From the NCBI GenBank assembly GCA_903869365.1, contig CAIPYV010000022.1, forward strand, positions 18,414 to 82,413: a stretch of 64,000 nucleotides of DNA, given 5' to 3'. The translations under genes and the position numbers were made by a program. This stretch comes from an uncultured Chlorobiaceae bacterium (lineage in GTDB: Bacteria; Bacteroidota; Chlorobiia; Chlorobiales; Chlorobiaceae). The notes beneath the pieces were generated by a model. The model had not been told where the DNA came from. It saw only the letters and a list, made by a program, of their open reading frames with translations, and did not search any database. This document shows positions 24,451 through 33,899 of the stretch, piece by piece; position 1 is the stretch's first letter; each line of letters opens with the position of its first letter.

Positions 24451-25271
24451 TGGGTAAGCTGTTAAGCGTTAATTTATTGCAGAGGGTCGTTGTGGCTCTT
24501 GTGGGTATTCCTTTTCTGCTTTGGCTGATCAAGGTGGGAGGGGTTTGGTTTTTTTGTTTTTTTTTATTGCTGGCGCTGCTTGCTGGTTTTGAGTTTCATC
24601 GTCTTGCACGTCATAAGGCTCATCCGCCGGCGCTTTGGATTGTTCTGGTGATAACGCTGCTTTTTCAGGTAAATTTTTATCAGCAGTTTGCTGAGGTTTG
24701 GGAGCTTTTGCTTGGTGTGATGCTTGCACTTCTGGTGATGGAGCTGTTTTTGAAAGATGGATCTCCACTGCTTAATCTGGGCTCGATCTTGCCAGGTTTG
24801 CTTTATGTTAATCTTTCTTTTGGTTCGCTTCTGAGACTTCGCTTCTCAGAAGCTGATGGAAAAGGGGAAATTCTTGTTTTTCTGATGTTTTTTTGTGTCT
24901 GGTCGGCGGATATTTTTGCCTATTTCGGAGGGAGTACGTTGGGGGGAAGATTTATTCACCGCAAATTGTTTGAGCGCCTGAGTCCGCATAAAACATGGGA
25001 GGGCTTTTTATGCGGCCTGGCTGGAAGTGTTTCTGCTGCGATGATCTATGGGAGTTTTGTTCCGCAGCTGCCATTTAAAACTGCATTTTTGACGGGATTA
25101 TTGATTGGTCTGGCAAGTCCTGCAGGTGACTTGATTGAGTCGATGTTTAAAAGAGATGCTGGTGTAAAGGATTCTTCGGGTTTGATTCCCGGGCATGGGG
25201 GGGTGCTTGACCGGTTTGATACCATCATGTTTGTGTCGCCGTTTATCTATTTTATTGCTTTTCATGTTTGA
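24450..25271 (+). CDS. cdsA: phosphatidate cytidylyltransferase
   Basis: CdsA makes CDP-diacylglycerol from phosphatidic acid and CTP, the branch point of phospholipid synthesis, in the inner membrane. The 273-residue protein is mostly hydrophobic. It ends in the family signature SPAGDLIESMFKRDAGVKDS followed by PGHGGVLDRFDTIMF, which holds the metal-binding Asp residues. The segment RLSPHKTWEGFLCG is also typical. The ATG overlaps the stop of the upstream protease gene. The stop is followed within 13 bp by two and a half copies of a 14-bp repeat. Function is secure. Confidence 0.95.
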   Translation: MGKLLSVNLLQRVVVALVGIPFLLWLIKVGGVWFFCFFLLLALLAGFEFHRLARHKAHPPALWIVLVITLLFQVNFYQQFAEVWELLLGVMLALLVMELFLKDGSPLLNLGSILPGLLYVNLSFGSLLRLRFSEADGKGEILVFLMFFCVWSADIFAYFGGSTLGGRFIHRKLFERLSPHKTWEGFLCGLAGSVSAAMIYGSFVPQLPFKTAFLTGLLIGLASPAGDLIESMFKRDAGVKDSSGLIPGHGGVLDRFDTIMFVSPFIYFIAFHV

Positions 25272-25281
25272 TTTTTTTTGC

Positions 25282-25315
25282 GATGAGTGCTGAGGGATGA
25301 GTGCTGAGGGATGAG
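25282..25315 (+). repeat. TGAGTGC-type 14-bp tandem repeat after cdsA
   Basis: GATGAGTGCTGAGG occurs at 25282-25295 and 25296-25309, with a partial third copy GATGAG at 25310-25315. It belongs to the same repeat family as the copies at 21.2 and 27.4 kb. Confidence 0.85.
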
Positions 25316-25406
25316 CGAATGTTTTTTTTATATTATCGGTTTAAGAAAGTGTGCGGGGAGCATTTTGCCCACGGTCAGGAGTATTAATCCCGAAGAGGTT
25401 TAACTG

Positions 25407-25877
25407 ATGAAAATTGAAAGTCTTCTTTCTGAAAAACATATCGCCTTGAATCTTGAACTGGCTCTCAAAAGTCAGGTTATTGAAAAAATGCTTTCTCTTG
25501 TGGCCGATCATGCCGGAGTGAAAGATATTGAGAAGCTTCGGGAGGATGTGCTGAAGCGTGAAGAGGAGATGTCAACAGGTATCGGTAAGAGTATCGCTTT
25601 GCCTCATGCTAAAACGGACGGAGTCATTGAGCCGGTTATGGCGTTTGCGACGCTCAGTGGTGAGATGAATTTTGATTCTATTGATCAAGAGCCAGTTCGC
25701 CTGGTGTTTCTTCTTGCAACGCCGGAGGATATGCTTGCAGAGCATTTGAAGCTTCTTGGCCGTATTACCAAACTGGCAGGTCGTGAAGATTTTCGTCAGA
25801 GTCTTCTTCTTTCCACGTCACCTGCTGAGGTGATTGAGCTGTTCAGGGAAGGGGAAAAGGATTTTCCACAGATATAA
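25407..25877 (+). CDS. PTS fructose/nitrogen-type EIIA domain protein
   Basis: The 156-residue protein is a single EIIA domain of the fructose/mannitol/PtsN type. The phosphorylated histidine lies in [18 protein letters not shown] at His67. [22 protein letters not shown], which contains the second conserved His, is also present. Proteins of this size usually act in PtsN-like regulation rather than sugar uptake, and no EIIB or EIIC gene is nearby. An AAGAGGT ribosome-binding site precedes the ATG. The hisS gene starts 28 bp downstream, so transcription is probably shared. Confidence 0.88.
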   Translation: MKIESLLSEKHIALNLELALKSQVIEKMLSLVADHAGVKDIEKLREDVLKREEEMSTGIGKSIALPHAKTDGVIEPVMAFATLSGEMNFDSIDQEPVRLVFLLATPEDMLAEHLKLLGRITKLAGREDFRQSLLLSTSPAEVIELFREGEKDFPQI

Positions 25878-25905
25878 TATTTACGATACAGAGGATTGTT
25901 ACTAT

Positions 25906-27198
25906 ATGTCGCAGTACCAGGCTGTCAAGGGCACAAGGGATATTTTCCCGGAAGAGGCTGCTCGATGGAAGTATGTTGAAGGAGTAGTGCACTCTCTTGC
26001 ATCAATCTACGGGTTCAATGAGATACGTACGCCGGTTTTTGAGTATACCGAGCTTTTTCAGAGAGGAATAGGATCAACAACGGACATTGTCGGAAAGGAG
26101 ATGTTTACGTTTCAGCCCGATCCTAAAGGGCGTTCTCTGACTCTGCGGCCTGAGATGACTGCCGGGGTGATGCGGGCAGTGCTTCAGAACAATTTGCTTT
26201 CGTCGGCTCCTGTGCACAAGCTTTATTATATCAGTGAGTTGTTTCGCAAAGAGAGGCCTCAGGCGGGCAGGCAGCGTCAGTTTTCCCAGTTCGGGGCGGA
26301 ACTGATTGGCGTTTCTTCGCCGGCTGCTGTGGCTGAAGTTATGACGCTGATGATGCAGGTTTTTGAGTCGCTTGGTCTTCATGGCCTGAAGCTTAGAGTG
26401 AATACTCTCGGGGACTCGGAAGACCGGCTGCGGTACAGGGAGGCGTTGCAGGGTTATTTTGCACCTTTTCACCATCTGCTTGATGAGTCTTCGAAAGAGA
26501 GGCTCGAAAAAAATCCGCTTCGAATTCTTGATTCAAAGAATCCTGCTGTTCAGGATATTGTTGCCGGGGCGCCGAGGTTGTATGATTATCTCAATGACGC
26601 TGCTGTTCAGGATTTTGAGAAGGTATTGTTTTACCTTGGAGAGCGGGGTATTGCATATACAATAGATCACCGGCTTGTCCGGGGGCTTGATTATTATTGT
26701 CACACTGCTTTTGAGGTGACAAGTTCAGAACTTGGCGCGCAGGATGCCATTGGTGGCGGAGGGCGATATGATGGTCTGGCCAGGGAGCTTGGAGGCTCTT
26801 CGGATGTACCGGCATCTGGGTTTGCCGTGGGTATGGAGAGGCTTTTGATGACGATGGAAAAACAGGGGCTTTTTGCTGCGCTTACTCCTCGTGCTCCGCT
26901 GGTTTATGTTGTTGTGCAGAGTCAGGAACTTGGAGATTATGGTTTGCAGATCGCTTACCAGTTGCGCAAGGCTGGCATTATGACTGAAATTGATTTGGCG
27001 GCAAGGAGTATGAAGGCGCAGATGAGGGAGGCAAACAGAATTCGGGTTTCCTATGCATTGTTTGTTGGTGCAACTGAAGTTGAGACAGGTTTGTATGCAT
27101 TGAAGAATCTTGTTACTTCTGAACAGACGACACTTTCTCTTGAGGCTGTCCTTGAAATTCTCCGCGAACCGGCTGCGAAGGAGTTGCTTGACTTATGA
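25906..27198 (+). CDS. hisS: histidyl-tRNA synthetase
   Basis: The enzyme charges tRNA-His. I place the start at the ATG at 25906 ([21 protein letters not shown]), giving 430 residues. An open frame extends upstream, but it would overlap the EIIA gene, and the family N-terminus begins at KGTRDI. Class II motifs are present. Motif 2 is [26 protein letters not shown]. The histidine A motif is [14 protein letters not shown], and [15 protein letters not shown] and [11 protein letters not shown] (motif 3) follow. The anticodon-binding domain fills the C-terminus. Its stop overlaps the glutaredoxin-like gene by four bases (ATGA). Confidence 0.97.
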   Translation: MSQYQAVKGTRDIFPEEAARWKYVEGVVHSLASIYGFNEIRTPVFEYTELFQRGIGSTTDIVGKEMFTFQPDPKGRSLTLRPEMTAGVMRAVLQNNLLSSAPVHKLYYISELFRKERPQAGRQRQFSQFGAELIGVSSPAAVAEVMTLMMQVFESLGLHGLKLRVNTLGDSEDRLRYREALQGYFAPFHHLLDESSKERLEKNPLRILDSKNPAVQDIVAGAPRLYDYLNDAAVQDFEKVLFYLGERGIAYTIDHRLVRGLDYYCHTAFEVTSSELGAQDAIGGGGRYDGLARELGGSSDVPASGFAVGMERLLMTMEKQGLFAALTPRAPLVYVVVQSQELGDYGLQIAYQLRKAGIMTEIDLAARSMKAQMREANRIRVSYALFVGATEVETGLYALKNLVTSEQTTLSLEAVLEILREPAAKELLDL

Positions 27199-27449
27199 CT
27201 GTAAAACGACATAAGGTGATGCTTTATGGAAAAAAAGAGTGCTGCTTGTGCGATGAGGCTATGGAGGTGCTGTTGAAAGTTGATGCCGTTGTGTCGTTTG
27301 ATCTGGAAAAGATTGATATCTCTGATAATCCCGAACTGCTTGCTGAGTTCGGGATTAAAATTCCGGTTGTTTTTGTTGATGGGGTTCAAGTCTTCAAGTA
27401 TCGGGTTAATGAAGGTCGGTTGCTTGCTTTACTTAGAGCTGAGTGCTGA
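27195..27449 (+). CDS. glutaredoxin-like thiol protein (DUF836-type)
   Basis: The 84-residue protein has a thioredoxin fold of the small glutaredoxin-like (DUF836) kind. It has [15 protein letters not shown] with the redox pair Cys16 and Cys19, a cis-proline in [10 protein letters not shown], and a short C-terminal helix. It probably reduces disulfides or glutathione-like mixed disulfides in the cytoplasm. It is coupled to hisS by an ATGA overlap. Its last two codons (Glu-Cys) and the TGA stop are part of a TGAGTGC repeat, as in two other genes in the window, so the end of the protein may be repeat-derived. Confidence 0.85.
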   Translation: MTVKRHKVMLYGKKECCLCDEAMEVLLKVDAVVSFDLEKIDISDNPELLAEFGIKIPVVFVDGVQVFKYRVNEGRLLALLRAEC

Positions 27450-27454
27450 GTGCA
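27439..27454 (+). repeat. TGAGTGC heptameric repeat at the glutaredoxin stop codon
   Basis: GCTGAGTGCTGAGTGC gives just over two heptamer units. The TGA at 27447-27449 is the stop of the preceding gene. Confidence 0.8.
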
Positions 27455-27484
27455 ACTATATGTTATGAATGTCGTTCCCTAAGA

Positions 27485-27700
27485 ATGTTGAAATTTATTT
27501 TTTTTGTCATTGTTTTCTTTTTGGTCATGCGTGTGGTTGTGCGTGTGTTGAGGGGTGGTTTGCGTTTTTTTATTATGGGTAATCGTAAACGTTCTGAGGG
27601 TTCAGCGGCTTCTTTTTCTTCCGGGAAGAGGGTCGAGGAGGCTGATTATGAGGTGATTGAAAGCAATCTCAACAATAATGAGCGGAAGGTGCAGAAATAA
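27485..27700 (+). CDS. small membrane protein, DUF4834-like
   Basis: From the ATG at 27485 the product is 71 residues (MLKFIFFVIVFFLVMRVVVRVL). It has one membrane segment at about residues 2-20 followed by a basic, then acidic, polar tail (YEVIESNLNNNERKVQK). The pattern resembles DUF4834-type proteins of Bacteroidota and Chlorobiota. The function is unknown. An in-frame start 14 codons upstream would overlap the repeat and is less likely. It precedes a terminator hairpin and the rimP-nusA-infB block. Confidence 0.65.
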   Translation: MLKFIFFVIVFFLVMRVVVRVLRGGLRFFIMGNRKRSEGSAASFSSGKRVEEADYEVIESNLNNNERKVQK

Positions 27701-27712
27701 GGTGTTTTGCTG

Positions 27713-27741
27713 TTGAAAGTTTTTTTGTACATTGGTAAACT
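27713..27741 (+). promoter_or_regulatory. candidate promoter of the rimP-nusA-infB block
   Basis: TTGAAA at 27713-27718 and TAAACT at 27736-27741 are spaced by 17 bp. A transcript starting near 27748 would carry an 80-base leader containing the hairpin at 27776-27797 before rimP. The match is by eye. Confidence 0.35.
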
Positions 27742-27775
27742 TGATTTGACGACGGGTGGCATTATCTTATCTGAG

Positions 27776-27797
27776 AGTGGGGGTTCCCCACTTTTTT
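27776..27797 (+). terminator. terminator or attenuator just before rimP
   Basis: AGTGGGG at 27776-27782 pairs with CCCCACT at 27786-27792 across GTT, and five or more T follow. It lies only 32 bp upstream of the rimP start. It therefore either ends the preceding operon or attenuates the rimP transcript. Confidence 0.8.
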
Positions 27798-27828
27798 GTT
27801 TTCTAAAAAAAGTTTGTGCGGGGTTTTC

Positions 27829-28350
27829 ATGCAAGAGCGCGTCAGGAATTGTGTTCTCCAGATTATAGCTGATTCGGTCGGTACGCGGGGTGAAGGTGCT
27901 TATTTTATTGATGTTACGGTTAAAGGTTCTCTGAAGAGCCGGAAAATTGAGGTGCTGGTTGATGCTGATGATGGTATCCGTATTCATCAGTGTGCCTATC
28001 TTAGCAGAAGGATCAGGGAACGACTTGAGGGAGATGATGAGCTTCTTGATCTGATTGGTGAGAATTTTGATCTTGTTGTCTCTTCTCCCGGACTTGGTGA
28101 GCCGATTATCCTGCCCCGGCAGTATATACGGCATGTCGGGAAGTTGATGAGGGTTATGTATAGAACTGACAGTGGTGATGAGGTGGAGCTGAATGGTCAT
28201 CTTCTTGGTGTCTCGCTTCAGGAGGATGGCAAATCAAGTATCACCATAATGCCGGAAAAGAATAAAAAGAAGGGGCATCAGCCCGAAGCGGAAGGTATGA
28301 CTCTGTATCTCGATCAGGTAGTCCGCGCGATTCCTGAGGCGGAAATATAG
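27829..28350 (+). CDS. rimP: ribosome maturation factor RimP
   Basis: RimP is needed for 30S subunit assembly. I take the ATG at 27829 (MQERVRNCVLQIIADSV, 173 residues). An upstream TTG in the same frame lies inside the terminator hairpin and is unlikely. Conserved segments are IEVLVDADDGIRIHQCAYLSRRIRERL at about residues 38-64 and LVVSSPGLGEPIILPRQYIRHVGK at about 82-105. The order rimP-nusA-infB-rbfA-truB-ribF-rpsO is the classical translation operon. nusA starts 53 bp downstream. Confidence 0.93.
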   Translation: MQERVRNCVLQIIADSVGTRGEGAYFIDVTVKGSLKSRKIEVLVDADDGIRIHQCAYLSRRIRERLEGDDELLDLIGENFDLVVSSPGLGEPIILPRQYIRHVGKLMRVMYRTDSGDEVELNGHLLGVSLQEDGKSSITIMPEKNKKKGHQPEAEGMTLYLDQVVRAIPEAEI

Positions 28351-28403
28351 CTGGTTTCTACGGGTAGTAAATTTTCTTTTAAACATGCACAATCAAGAAT
28401 GAG

Positions 28404-29945
28404 ATGGCCAAAAAGAAGATAAAAGATGAGGGTCAGGACAGGAGGTTGCAGATTTCAAGTGCTTTTGGTGAAATCGAGCAGTCCAAGATCTTTCTGGATA
28501 AGCGTACGGAAAGTGCGGCTGTCAAAATGGATATTGCCGATCTTCTCAAGGATATTATCCAGAAGCAGCTCAGGAAGGACTATGATCCTGAAGTTGAATC
28601 CAACATTTTCATCAACCCCGAACGTGGGGACTTTGAGGTCTATATTCTGAAAAAGATTGTCAAGGAAATAGACATTGAAAGTATTGAGATCACCCTTGAT
28701 GAGGTTCGACGAATTGACGATTCTCTTGAAATCGGGGATTATTATGAAGAGGGCCCTATAAAGCTTGAAGATTATTTGAGTCGCAAATCCATACAGATTA
28801 TCAAGCAGTCTGTACAGAAAAAAGTCCGTGACCTTGAGCGTCTTGTTGTTTATGAAGAGTGTCTTGAAAAAGTAGGTGAAATTGTTGCTGGTGAGGTGTA
28901 CCAGGTTCGTGCCAATGAGGTTATTTTCACCTATAACACGTCGAAGGATCATCGTGTTGAGCTTGTCTTGCCGAAGGCGGAGATGATGAAAAAGGATAAT
29001 CCCCGCCGAACTCCGAGGATGAAGCTCTATGTCAAGCGTATTGAGCGTGAGAAGGCAAAAGTAAGGCTTGATGACGGGAGTATGATTGAGCGTGAAAAAG
29101 CTGATGGCGGTATGAAGGTTATTGTTTCGAGAGTTGATGACAGGTTTTTGTATAAACTTTTTGAACATGAGGTTCCTGAAATTCTGGATGGTCTCATTGT
29201 GATCAAGGCTATTGCAAGGGTACCGGGTGAACGGGCAAAGGTTGCCGTTGAATCGACCAGTGCAAGGATTGATCCTGTTGGTGCGACTGTCGGATATCGT
29301 GGCAAGCGCATTCAGAGTATTGTCAAGGAGCTGAATAACGAAAATATTGATGTTATTTATTATGCTGATGAGCCGGAGATTTATATTTCAAGGGCGATGC
29401 AGCCGGCGAAAATTGATCCGCTGACGGTTCATGCGGATGTCAAAACACGGAAGGCAAGGGTGATGCTCAAGCCTGATCAGATCAAGTATGCGATCGGTAA
29501 AAACGGCAATAACATCCATCTTGCGGAGAAACTTACGGGTTATGAGATCGATGTGTATCGTGATGTGATTGACAAGTCGCTGGAAGATCCTACGGATATT
29601 GATATTATTGCGTTTCGTGAGGAGTTTGGTGATGATATGATTTACCAGCTTCTGGACAGTGGATTTGATACGGCTAAAAAGGTTCTGAAAGCTGGCGTTG
29701 ACGAGATTGAGCAGGCGCTCCTCGGGCCTTCTAAACCTGAAGAGCAGACAATTTTTGGTAAAACGTTCAAGACAGCTGTAAAACCGAAGGAGCGTAAAAT
29801 TACCGAGGAAGAGAGGCGCTATTGGAGGAAGATTGCTGAGAATATTTATAAAACCATAACAGAACAGTTTTCTGAATCGGATTTGCAGGGTCTTTTTGAT
29901 GATGATGCTGAACCGGAACAGAAAGATGTGGCGGTGGATGAATGA
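28404..29945 (+). CDS. nusA: transcription termination/antitermination factor NusA
   Basis: NusA binds RNA polymerase and nascent RNA and modulates pausing, termination and antitermination. The 513-residue protein has the N-terminal polymerase-binding domain, then an S1 domain at about 150-215 (GEIVAGEVYQVRANEVIFTY). KH domains follow, with VDPVGATVGYRGKRIQSIVKELNNENIDVI-type sequence near residue 295 and KYAIGKNGNNIHLAEKLTG near 365. A shorter helical C-terminus follows. The start is the ATG at 28404, reading MAKKKIKDEGQDRR. It lies between rimP and infB, as in most bacteria. Confidence 0.96.
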   Translation: MAKKKIKDEGQDRRLQISSAFGEIEQSKIFLDKRTESAAVKMDIADLLKDIIQKQLRKDYDPEVESNIFINPERGDFEVYILKKIVKEIDIESIEITLDEVRRIDDSLEIGDYYEEGPIKLEDYLSRKSIQIIKQSVQKKVRDLERLVVYEECLEKVGEIVAGEVYQVRANEVIFTYNTSKDHRVELVLPKAEMMKKDNPRRTPRMKLYVKRIEREKAKVRLDDGSMIEREKADGGMKVIVSRVDDRFLYKLFEHEVPEILDGLIVIKAIARVPGERAKVAVESTSARIDPVGATVGYRGKRIQSIVKELNNENIDVIYYADEPEIYISRAMQPAKIDPLTVHADVKTRKARVMLKPDQIKYAIGKNGNNIHLAEKLTGYEIDVYRDVIDKSLEDPTDIDIIAFREEFGDDMIYQLLDSGFDTAKKVLKAGVDEIEQALLGPSKPEEQTIFGKTFKTAVKPKERKITEEERRYWRKIAENIYKTITEQFSESDLQGLFDDDAEPEQKDVAVDE

Positions 29946-30012
29946 TGCACACTGTCACTGACGGAAACATTGGATAAAGAGTAAAGAGTTTTAAAATCCA
30001 GAGGAGGATGTA

Positions 30013-32754
30013 ATGGCCCTTGAGGACATGGAAAAAAAGTACCGAATAAGTGATATAGCAAGAGAACTGCAGGTGAGTCCGCAGGAAGTATTACTTTTTG
30101 TCAAAAAGGAAGGGGGCAAAGTGGCCTCTACATCCTCTATGGTAAGTGAAGAAATGCACACCAAGATATTTGGCCATTTCAGCGTTGAAAAGAAAATGGT
30201 CGATGAGACCAAAAAAATCAGAGAGGAAAAAGAGAAGCGCTTGACGAGGCTTGAGGAGCAGTCAAGAAAAACTTATGAAAAAGAGAAGCATCTCAGCGAA
30301 ACACTCAGTCCTCCTCCGGCTCCCGTAGTTGTTGTTGCGGAAGAGAAAAAAGAGGTTGTTCAGGATGTCGTCACAGCGCTTGTTCCGGATCTTGTTCCAG
30401 AGCCGGAAATTTCTGTGGTTGAAGTTCCTGAAGTTCCTGAAGTTCCTGAAGTTCCTGAAGTTCCTGAAGTTCCTGAAATTTCTGAGGTTTCTGATATGCC
30501 TGAAATCATCGAACCTGAGCCTCAAAAAGAGGAGCCGTCGGTCAACGAGCATCTTGTTTCTTTTGACATTCCGCAGATGATGGGAGGTCTTACTGTTCTT
30601 GGTACTCTTGACATTCATGCCGGAAGGAACAAGAAAAACCGTAAAAAGAATTTCCAGGAGCAGGCTGATGCTTTGAAAGATGAGTTTGTGCCGAAGCCAG
30701 TTGAGGATGTTCATGTCGAAGAGAAAGCTGTCGCACCAAAGAAGCCTGCCAAGGTTGTCAGTGAAGTCAAGCCTAAGCCTGTAGTGGCCGGGGATAGTGC
30801 GAGTATCAAAAAGAAAAAAGGCAAGAAGAAAAAGAAGCCTGAAGTTGACGATAAGGTTATTACGGCGAATATACAAAAAACGATCAGTGGTATTGAGGAT
30901 CGCAGCAGTACAGGTTCACGCCAGAAATTCCGCAAGATGCGCAGAACCGAGCGTGAGCGAGAGCATGAAGAGGATGAGGCTTTTCGTGAGTCGCAGCGGA
31001 TGGTTGTCAGGGTTACCGAGTATGCTTCACCGCATGAACTTGCGGAGCTTATGGGGATTACAGCAAAGGAAATTATTCAGAAGTGTTTTGCTCTTGGCAA
31101 GTTTGTCACCATCAATCAGCGGCTTGACAAGGAGTCTATTGAACTGATAGCTCTTGAGTTTGGTTTTGAGGCGGAATTTATTTCTGAGGTCGAGGCAACT
31201 GCGGTTATTGTGGAGGAGGATCAGGAATCTGATTTACAGACCCGACCTCCGGTTGTTACTATCATGGGACATGTCGATCACGGAAAGACCTCCCTGCTCG
31301 ATTATATACGCAGCAGTAAAGTTGTTGCCGGTGAATCCGGTGGTATTACCCAGCATATTGGCGCTTATGAGGTAGCGGTGGAAGGCGGCAGAAAAATCAC
31401 CTTTCTTGATACACCCGGCCATGAAGCGTTTACCGCGATGCGGGCAAGGGGTGCGCAGGTGACTGATATCGTTATTCTTGTGGTTGCTGCTGATGACAGT
31501 GTTATGCCTCAGACTATTGAGGCGATCAACCATGCCAAGGCGGCTGGCGTTCCTATTGTTGTCGCTCTTAATAAAATTGACAAGGTCGAAGCGAATCCTG
31601 AAAAGATTAAAACCCAGCTTTCGGAAGCAGGGGTGCTTGTTGAAGAGTGGGGTGGAAGCTATCAGTGTCAGGAGATTTCAGCCAAGAAAGGTATCGGTAT
31701 TGCCGAGCTTATGGAGAAAGTGTTGACTGAAGCTGAAATGCGCGAACTCAGGGGTAACTACTCGCCAGAAATCAATGCAAGCGGTATTATTGTTGAATCT
31801 GAATTAGATAAGGGCAAAGGCGTTATTTCAACAGTTCTTGTTCAGCGTGGAATTCTTAAGGTAGGCGATCCTTTTGTTGCTGGAAATACCATGGGCAAGG
31901 TTCGTGCCCTTATGGATGAGAGAGGCAAGCGAATTCTTTTTGCCAATCCGTCACAGCCGGTCAGGGTGCTTGGATTTGAGGATCTTCCTCAGTCAGGTGA
32001 TGCTTTGACGGTTATGTCGACCGACAGGGACGCGCGTGATTTGGCGCAGAAGCGGCAGGTCATACGCCGTGAGCATGATTTCCGTCGCAGTACGCGTGTC
32101 AAGCTTGACAGTATTGCCCGTCAGATCAAGGAAGGTTTGATGAAAGAGTTGAGTGTCATTATCAAGGCAGATACCGATGGGTCTATTCAGGCTCTTGCTG
32201 ATGGACTGATGAAAATACAGAATGATGAGGTCAAGGTGCAGATCATTCACCAGGGTGTCGGTCAGATCACTGAAACTGATGTTCTTCTGGCTGCGGCTTC
32301 TGATGCCATTATTATTGGCTTCAGGGTACGACCGAATGTCAACGCCAAAAAGCTTGCCGAAAAAGAAGATCTTGATGTCCGTTTCTACAGCGTTATTTAT
32401 CATGTGCTTGAAGATGTCGAAAAAGCGCTTGAAGGTATGCTTTCTCCCGAACTTCATGAAGAGAGCCTTGGTTCTCTTGAGATACGTCAGATTTTCAAGG
32501 TGCCTAAAATCGGCAATGTCGGCGGATGTTATGTGCTTGAAGGAAAGATTTTCCGCGATTCGAAGGTACGTCTCCTTCGTGACGGTGTTCAGATTTATGA
32601 AGGACAGCTTGCTGCGCTCAGGCGTTTCAAAGATGATGCCAAGGAGGTCGATGCCGGTTATGAGTGTGGTATGAGCCTGAAAAATTATGATGATATCAAG
32701 GTTGGCGACATTGTCGAGGCCTATAAGATTGTTGAGAAAAAACGAAAACTTTGA
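30013..32754 (+). CDS. infB: translation initiation factor IF-2
   Basis: IF-2 is the GTPase that delivers initiator tRNA to the 30S subunit and promotes subunit joining. The 913-residue protein has an N-terminal IF2_N-like region ([23 protein letters not shown]). A long charged, low-complexity linker contains six perfect VPE-coding 9-bp repeats and a lysine-rich stretch ([10 protein letters not shown]). The GTPase domain begins near residue 415, with G1 [10 protein letters not shown]3 DTPGHEAF and G4 NKID. Domains II to IV follow and end at [10 protein letters not shown] strong GAGGAGG ribosome-binding site lies six bases before the ATG at 30013. Confidence 0.97.
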   Translation: MALEDMEKKYRISDIARELQVSPQEVLLFVKKEGGKVASTSSMVSEEMHTKIFGHFSVEKKMVDETKKIREEKEKRLTRLEEQSRKTYEKEKHLSETLSPPPAPVVVVAEEKKEVVQDVVTALVPDLVPEPEISVVEVPEVPEVPEVPEVPEVPEISEVSDMPEIIEPEPQKEEPSVNEHLVSFDIPQMMGGLTVLGTLDIHAGRNKKNRKKNFQEQADALKDEFVPKPVEDVHVEEKAVAPKKPAKVVSEVKPKPVVAGDSASIKKKKGKKKKKPEVDDKVITANIQKTISGIEDRSSTGSRQKFRKMRRTEREREHEEDEAFRESQRMVVRVTEYASPHELAELMGITAKEIIQKCFALGKFVTINQRLDKESIELIALEFGFEAEFISEVEATAVIVEEDQESDLQTRPPVVTIMGHVDHGKTSLLDYIRSSKVVAGESGGITQHIGAYEVAVEGGRKITFLDTPGHEAFTAMRARGAQVTDIVILVVAADDSVMPQTIEAINHAKAAGVPIVVALNKIDKVEANPEKIKTQLSEAGVLVEEWGGSYQCQEISAKKGIGIAELMEKVLTEAEMRELRGNYSPEINASGIIVESELDKGKGVISTVLVQRGILKVGDPFVAGNTMGKVRALMDERGKRILFANPSQPVRVLGFEDLPQSGDALTVMSTDRDARDLAQKRQVIRREHDFRRSTRVKLDSIARQIKEGLMKELSVIIKADTDGSIQALADGLMKIQNDEVKVQIIHQGVGQITETDVLLAAASDAIIIGFRVRPNVNAKKLAEKEDLDVRFYSVIYHVLEDVEKALEGMLSPELHEESLGSLEIRQIFKVPKIGNVGGCYVLEGKIFRDSKVRLLRDGVQIYEGQLAALRRFKDDAKEVDAGYECGMSLKNYDDIKVGDIVEAYKIVEKKRKL
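30421..30474 (+). repeat. six perfect 9-bp repeats in infB
   Basis: GAAGTTCCT is repeated six times without mismatch, then decays into related units (GAAATTTCT). It encodes Glu-Val-Pro repeats in the linker of IF-2. The period is a multiple of three, so copy-number change keeps the frame. Confidence 0.95.
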
Positions 32755-32772
32755 ACCGCTTATTGTTGATTT

Positions 32773-33132
32773 ATGTCGATACGTACCGATAGAGTTGCAT
32801 CACTTCTGCAGCAGGAACTTGGAGCAATCCTTCAAAAGGAACTGCCTCGTGGTGGTGCGATAGTTACCATTGTTGATGTGAAGGTTACTGGTGATTTAAG
32901 CATCGCAAGGGTCTATGTATCGATTATCGGTACAGCGAAAGAGCAGGAAAACGCAATGACATTTTTGCGGGATGAAACAAAGAGTATCAGAATGATTCTT
33001 TCGTCGAAAATCCGGCATCAATTCAGGCGTATTCCTGAACTTGAATTTCATGAGGATCACTTGTACGAACGTGCAAACAGGATTGAGCAGCTTTTGAATG
33101 AAGTGAGAAAAAACGGTGTGGAGCATAAGTGA
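32773..33132 (+). CDS. rbfA: ribosome-binding factor A
   Basis: RbfA is a small KH-type protein that binds the 30S subunit during late 16S rRNA maturation. The 119-residue protein begins MSIRTDRVASLLQQELGAIL. It contains VTIVDVKVTGDLSIARVYVSIIG at about residues 35-57 and the basic RMILSSKIRHQFRRIPELEFHEDHLYERANRIEQLL block, all typical. It lies 18 bp after infB in the conserved translation operon. Confidence 0.94.
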   Translation: MSIRTDRVASLLQQELGAILQKELPRGGAIVTIVDVKVTGDLSIARVYVSIIGTAKEQENAMTFLRDETKSIRMILSSKIRHQFRRIPELEFHEDHLYERANRIEQLLNEVRKNGVEHK

Positions 33133-33158
33133 CTGCATCTCTCTTGTAAATAGAATGT

Positions 33159-33890
33159 ATGGATAACACCATAACTGAAAGCAGGCAGGATGAGGGCGAT
33201 TTTCTCCTCATTGACAAGCCTTTTGACTGGACATCGTTTGATGTGGTTGCTAAAATCAGAAATACGTATAAAAGTGCTGGTCTGAAGCGCAAGGTTGGCC
33301 ATTCAGGGACTCTTGATCCAAAGGCAACCGGGTTGCTTATTCTTGCTACTGGAAGAAAAACCAAAGAAATTGTCGGTCTTGAAGTGCTTGACAAGGTTTA
33401 CGATGGTGCAATAAAGCTTGGCGTCATGACGGAAAGCCATGATATTGAAACTTCTGAGTATGGTCATTGCAGTGTCGATCATCTGACGGAGATGCAGATC
33501 AACTCTCTGGCGACGGAATTTGAGGGGAGACACCTGCAGCAGCCTCCTATGCATTCAGCGGCCTGGCACAATGGAAAAAGGCTCTACGCTCATGCACGCA
33601 AGGGAGTTGTCATCAAGGATCGAAAAACAAAAGAGATTGTTATCCATCGCTTTGAGGTTACCCGCATTGAGCTCCCGATGGTTTATTTTGTTCTGCATGT
33701 CTCCAAAGGAGCCTATATCAGGGTTATCGCCCATGAGTTCGGCGCTGCACTTGGCGTCGGCGGGTATCTGGCGTCTCTCCGGCGTCTCTCTATCGGTAAT
33801 TACCAGCTGAGTTCTTCGAACACCGTCTCAGAGACCGTTGAAGCAATTCTTCATCAGGCAACAACCACTCATCAGGGTGAAGGGAGATAA
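33159..33890 (+). CDS. truB: tRNA pseudouridine synthase B
   Basis: TruB makes pseudouridine 55 in the T loop of tRNAs. The 243-residue protein begins its catalytic domain with FLLIDKPFDWTSFDVVAKIR. It carries KVGHSGTLDPKATGLLILATGRKTK at about residues 47-71, with the catalytic aspartate in the GTLDP segment. It also has YDGAIKLGVMTESHD, PPMHSAAWHNGKRLYAHARKG and the C-terminal SKGAYIRVIAHEFGAALGVGGYLASLRR. The product is shorter than E. coli TruB and lacks a full PUA-like tail, which is common in this lineage. It lies between rbfA and ribF in the same operon. Confidence 0.95.
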   Translation: MDNTITESRQDEGDFLLIDKPFDWTSFDVVAKIRNTYKSAGLKRKVGHSGTLDPKATGLLILATGRKTKEIVGLEVLDKVYDGAIKLGVMTESHDIETSEYGHCSVDHLTEMQINSLATEFEGRHLQQPPMHSAAWHNGKRLYAHARKGVVIKDRKTKEIVIHRFEVTRIELPMVYFVLHVSKGAYIRVIAHEFGAALGVGGYLASLRRLSIGNYQLSSSNTVSETVEAILHQATTTHQGEGR

Positions 33891-33899
33891 ACAACAGGT

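Noticed and set aside
27796..27828. TTG start for rimP at 27796
   Set aside because: It lies on the terminator T-run and adds 11 residues absent from RimP proteins. The ATG at 27829 is the sensible start.
30421..30474. VPE-coding repeats on the opposite strand as a separate protein
   Set aside because: Long minus-strand open frames there are shadows of the infB linker repeats and show no start signals.
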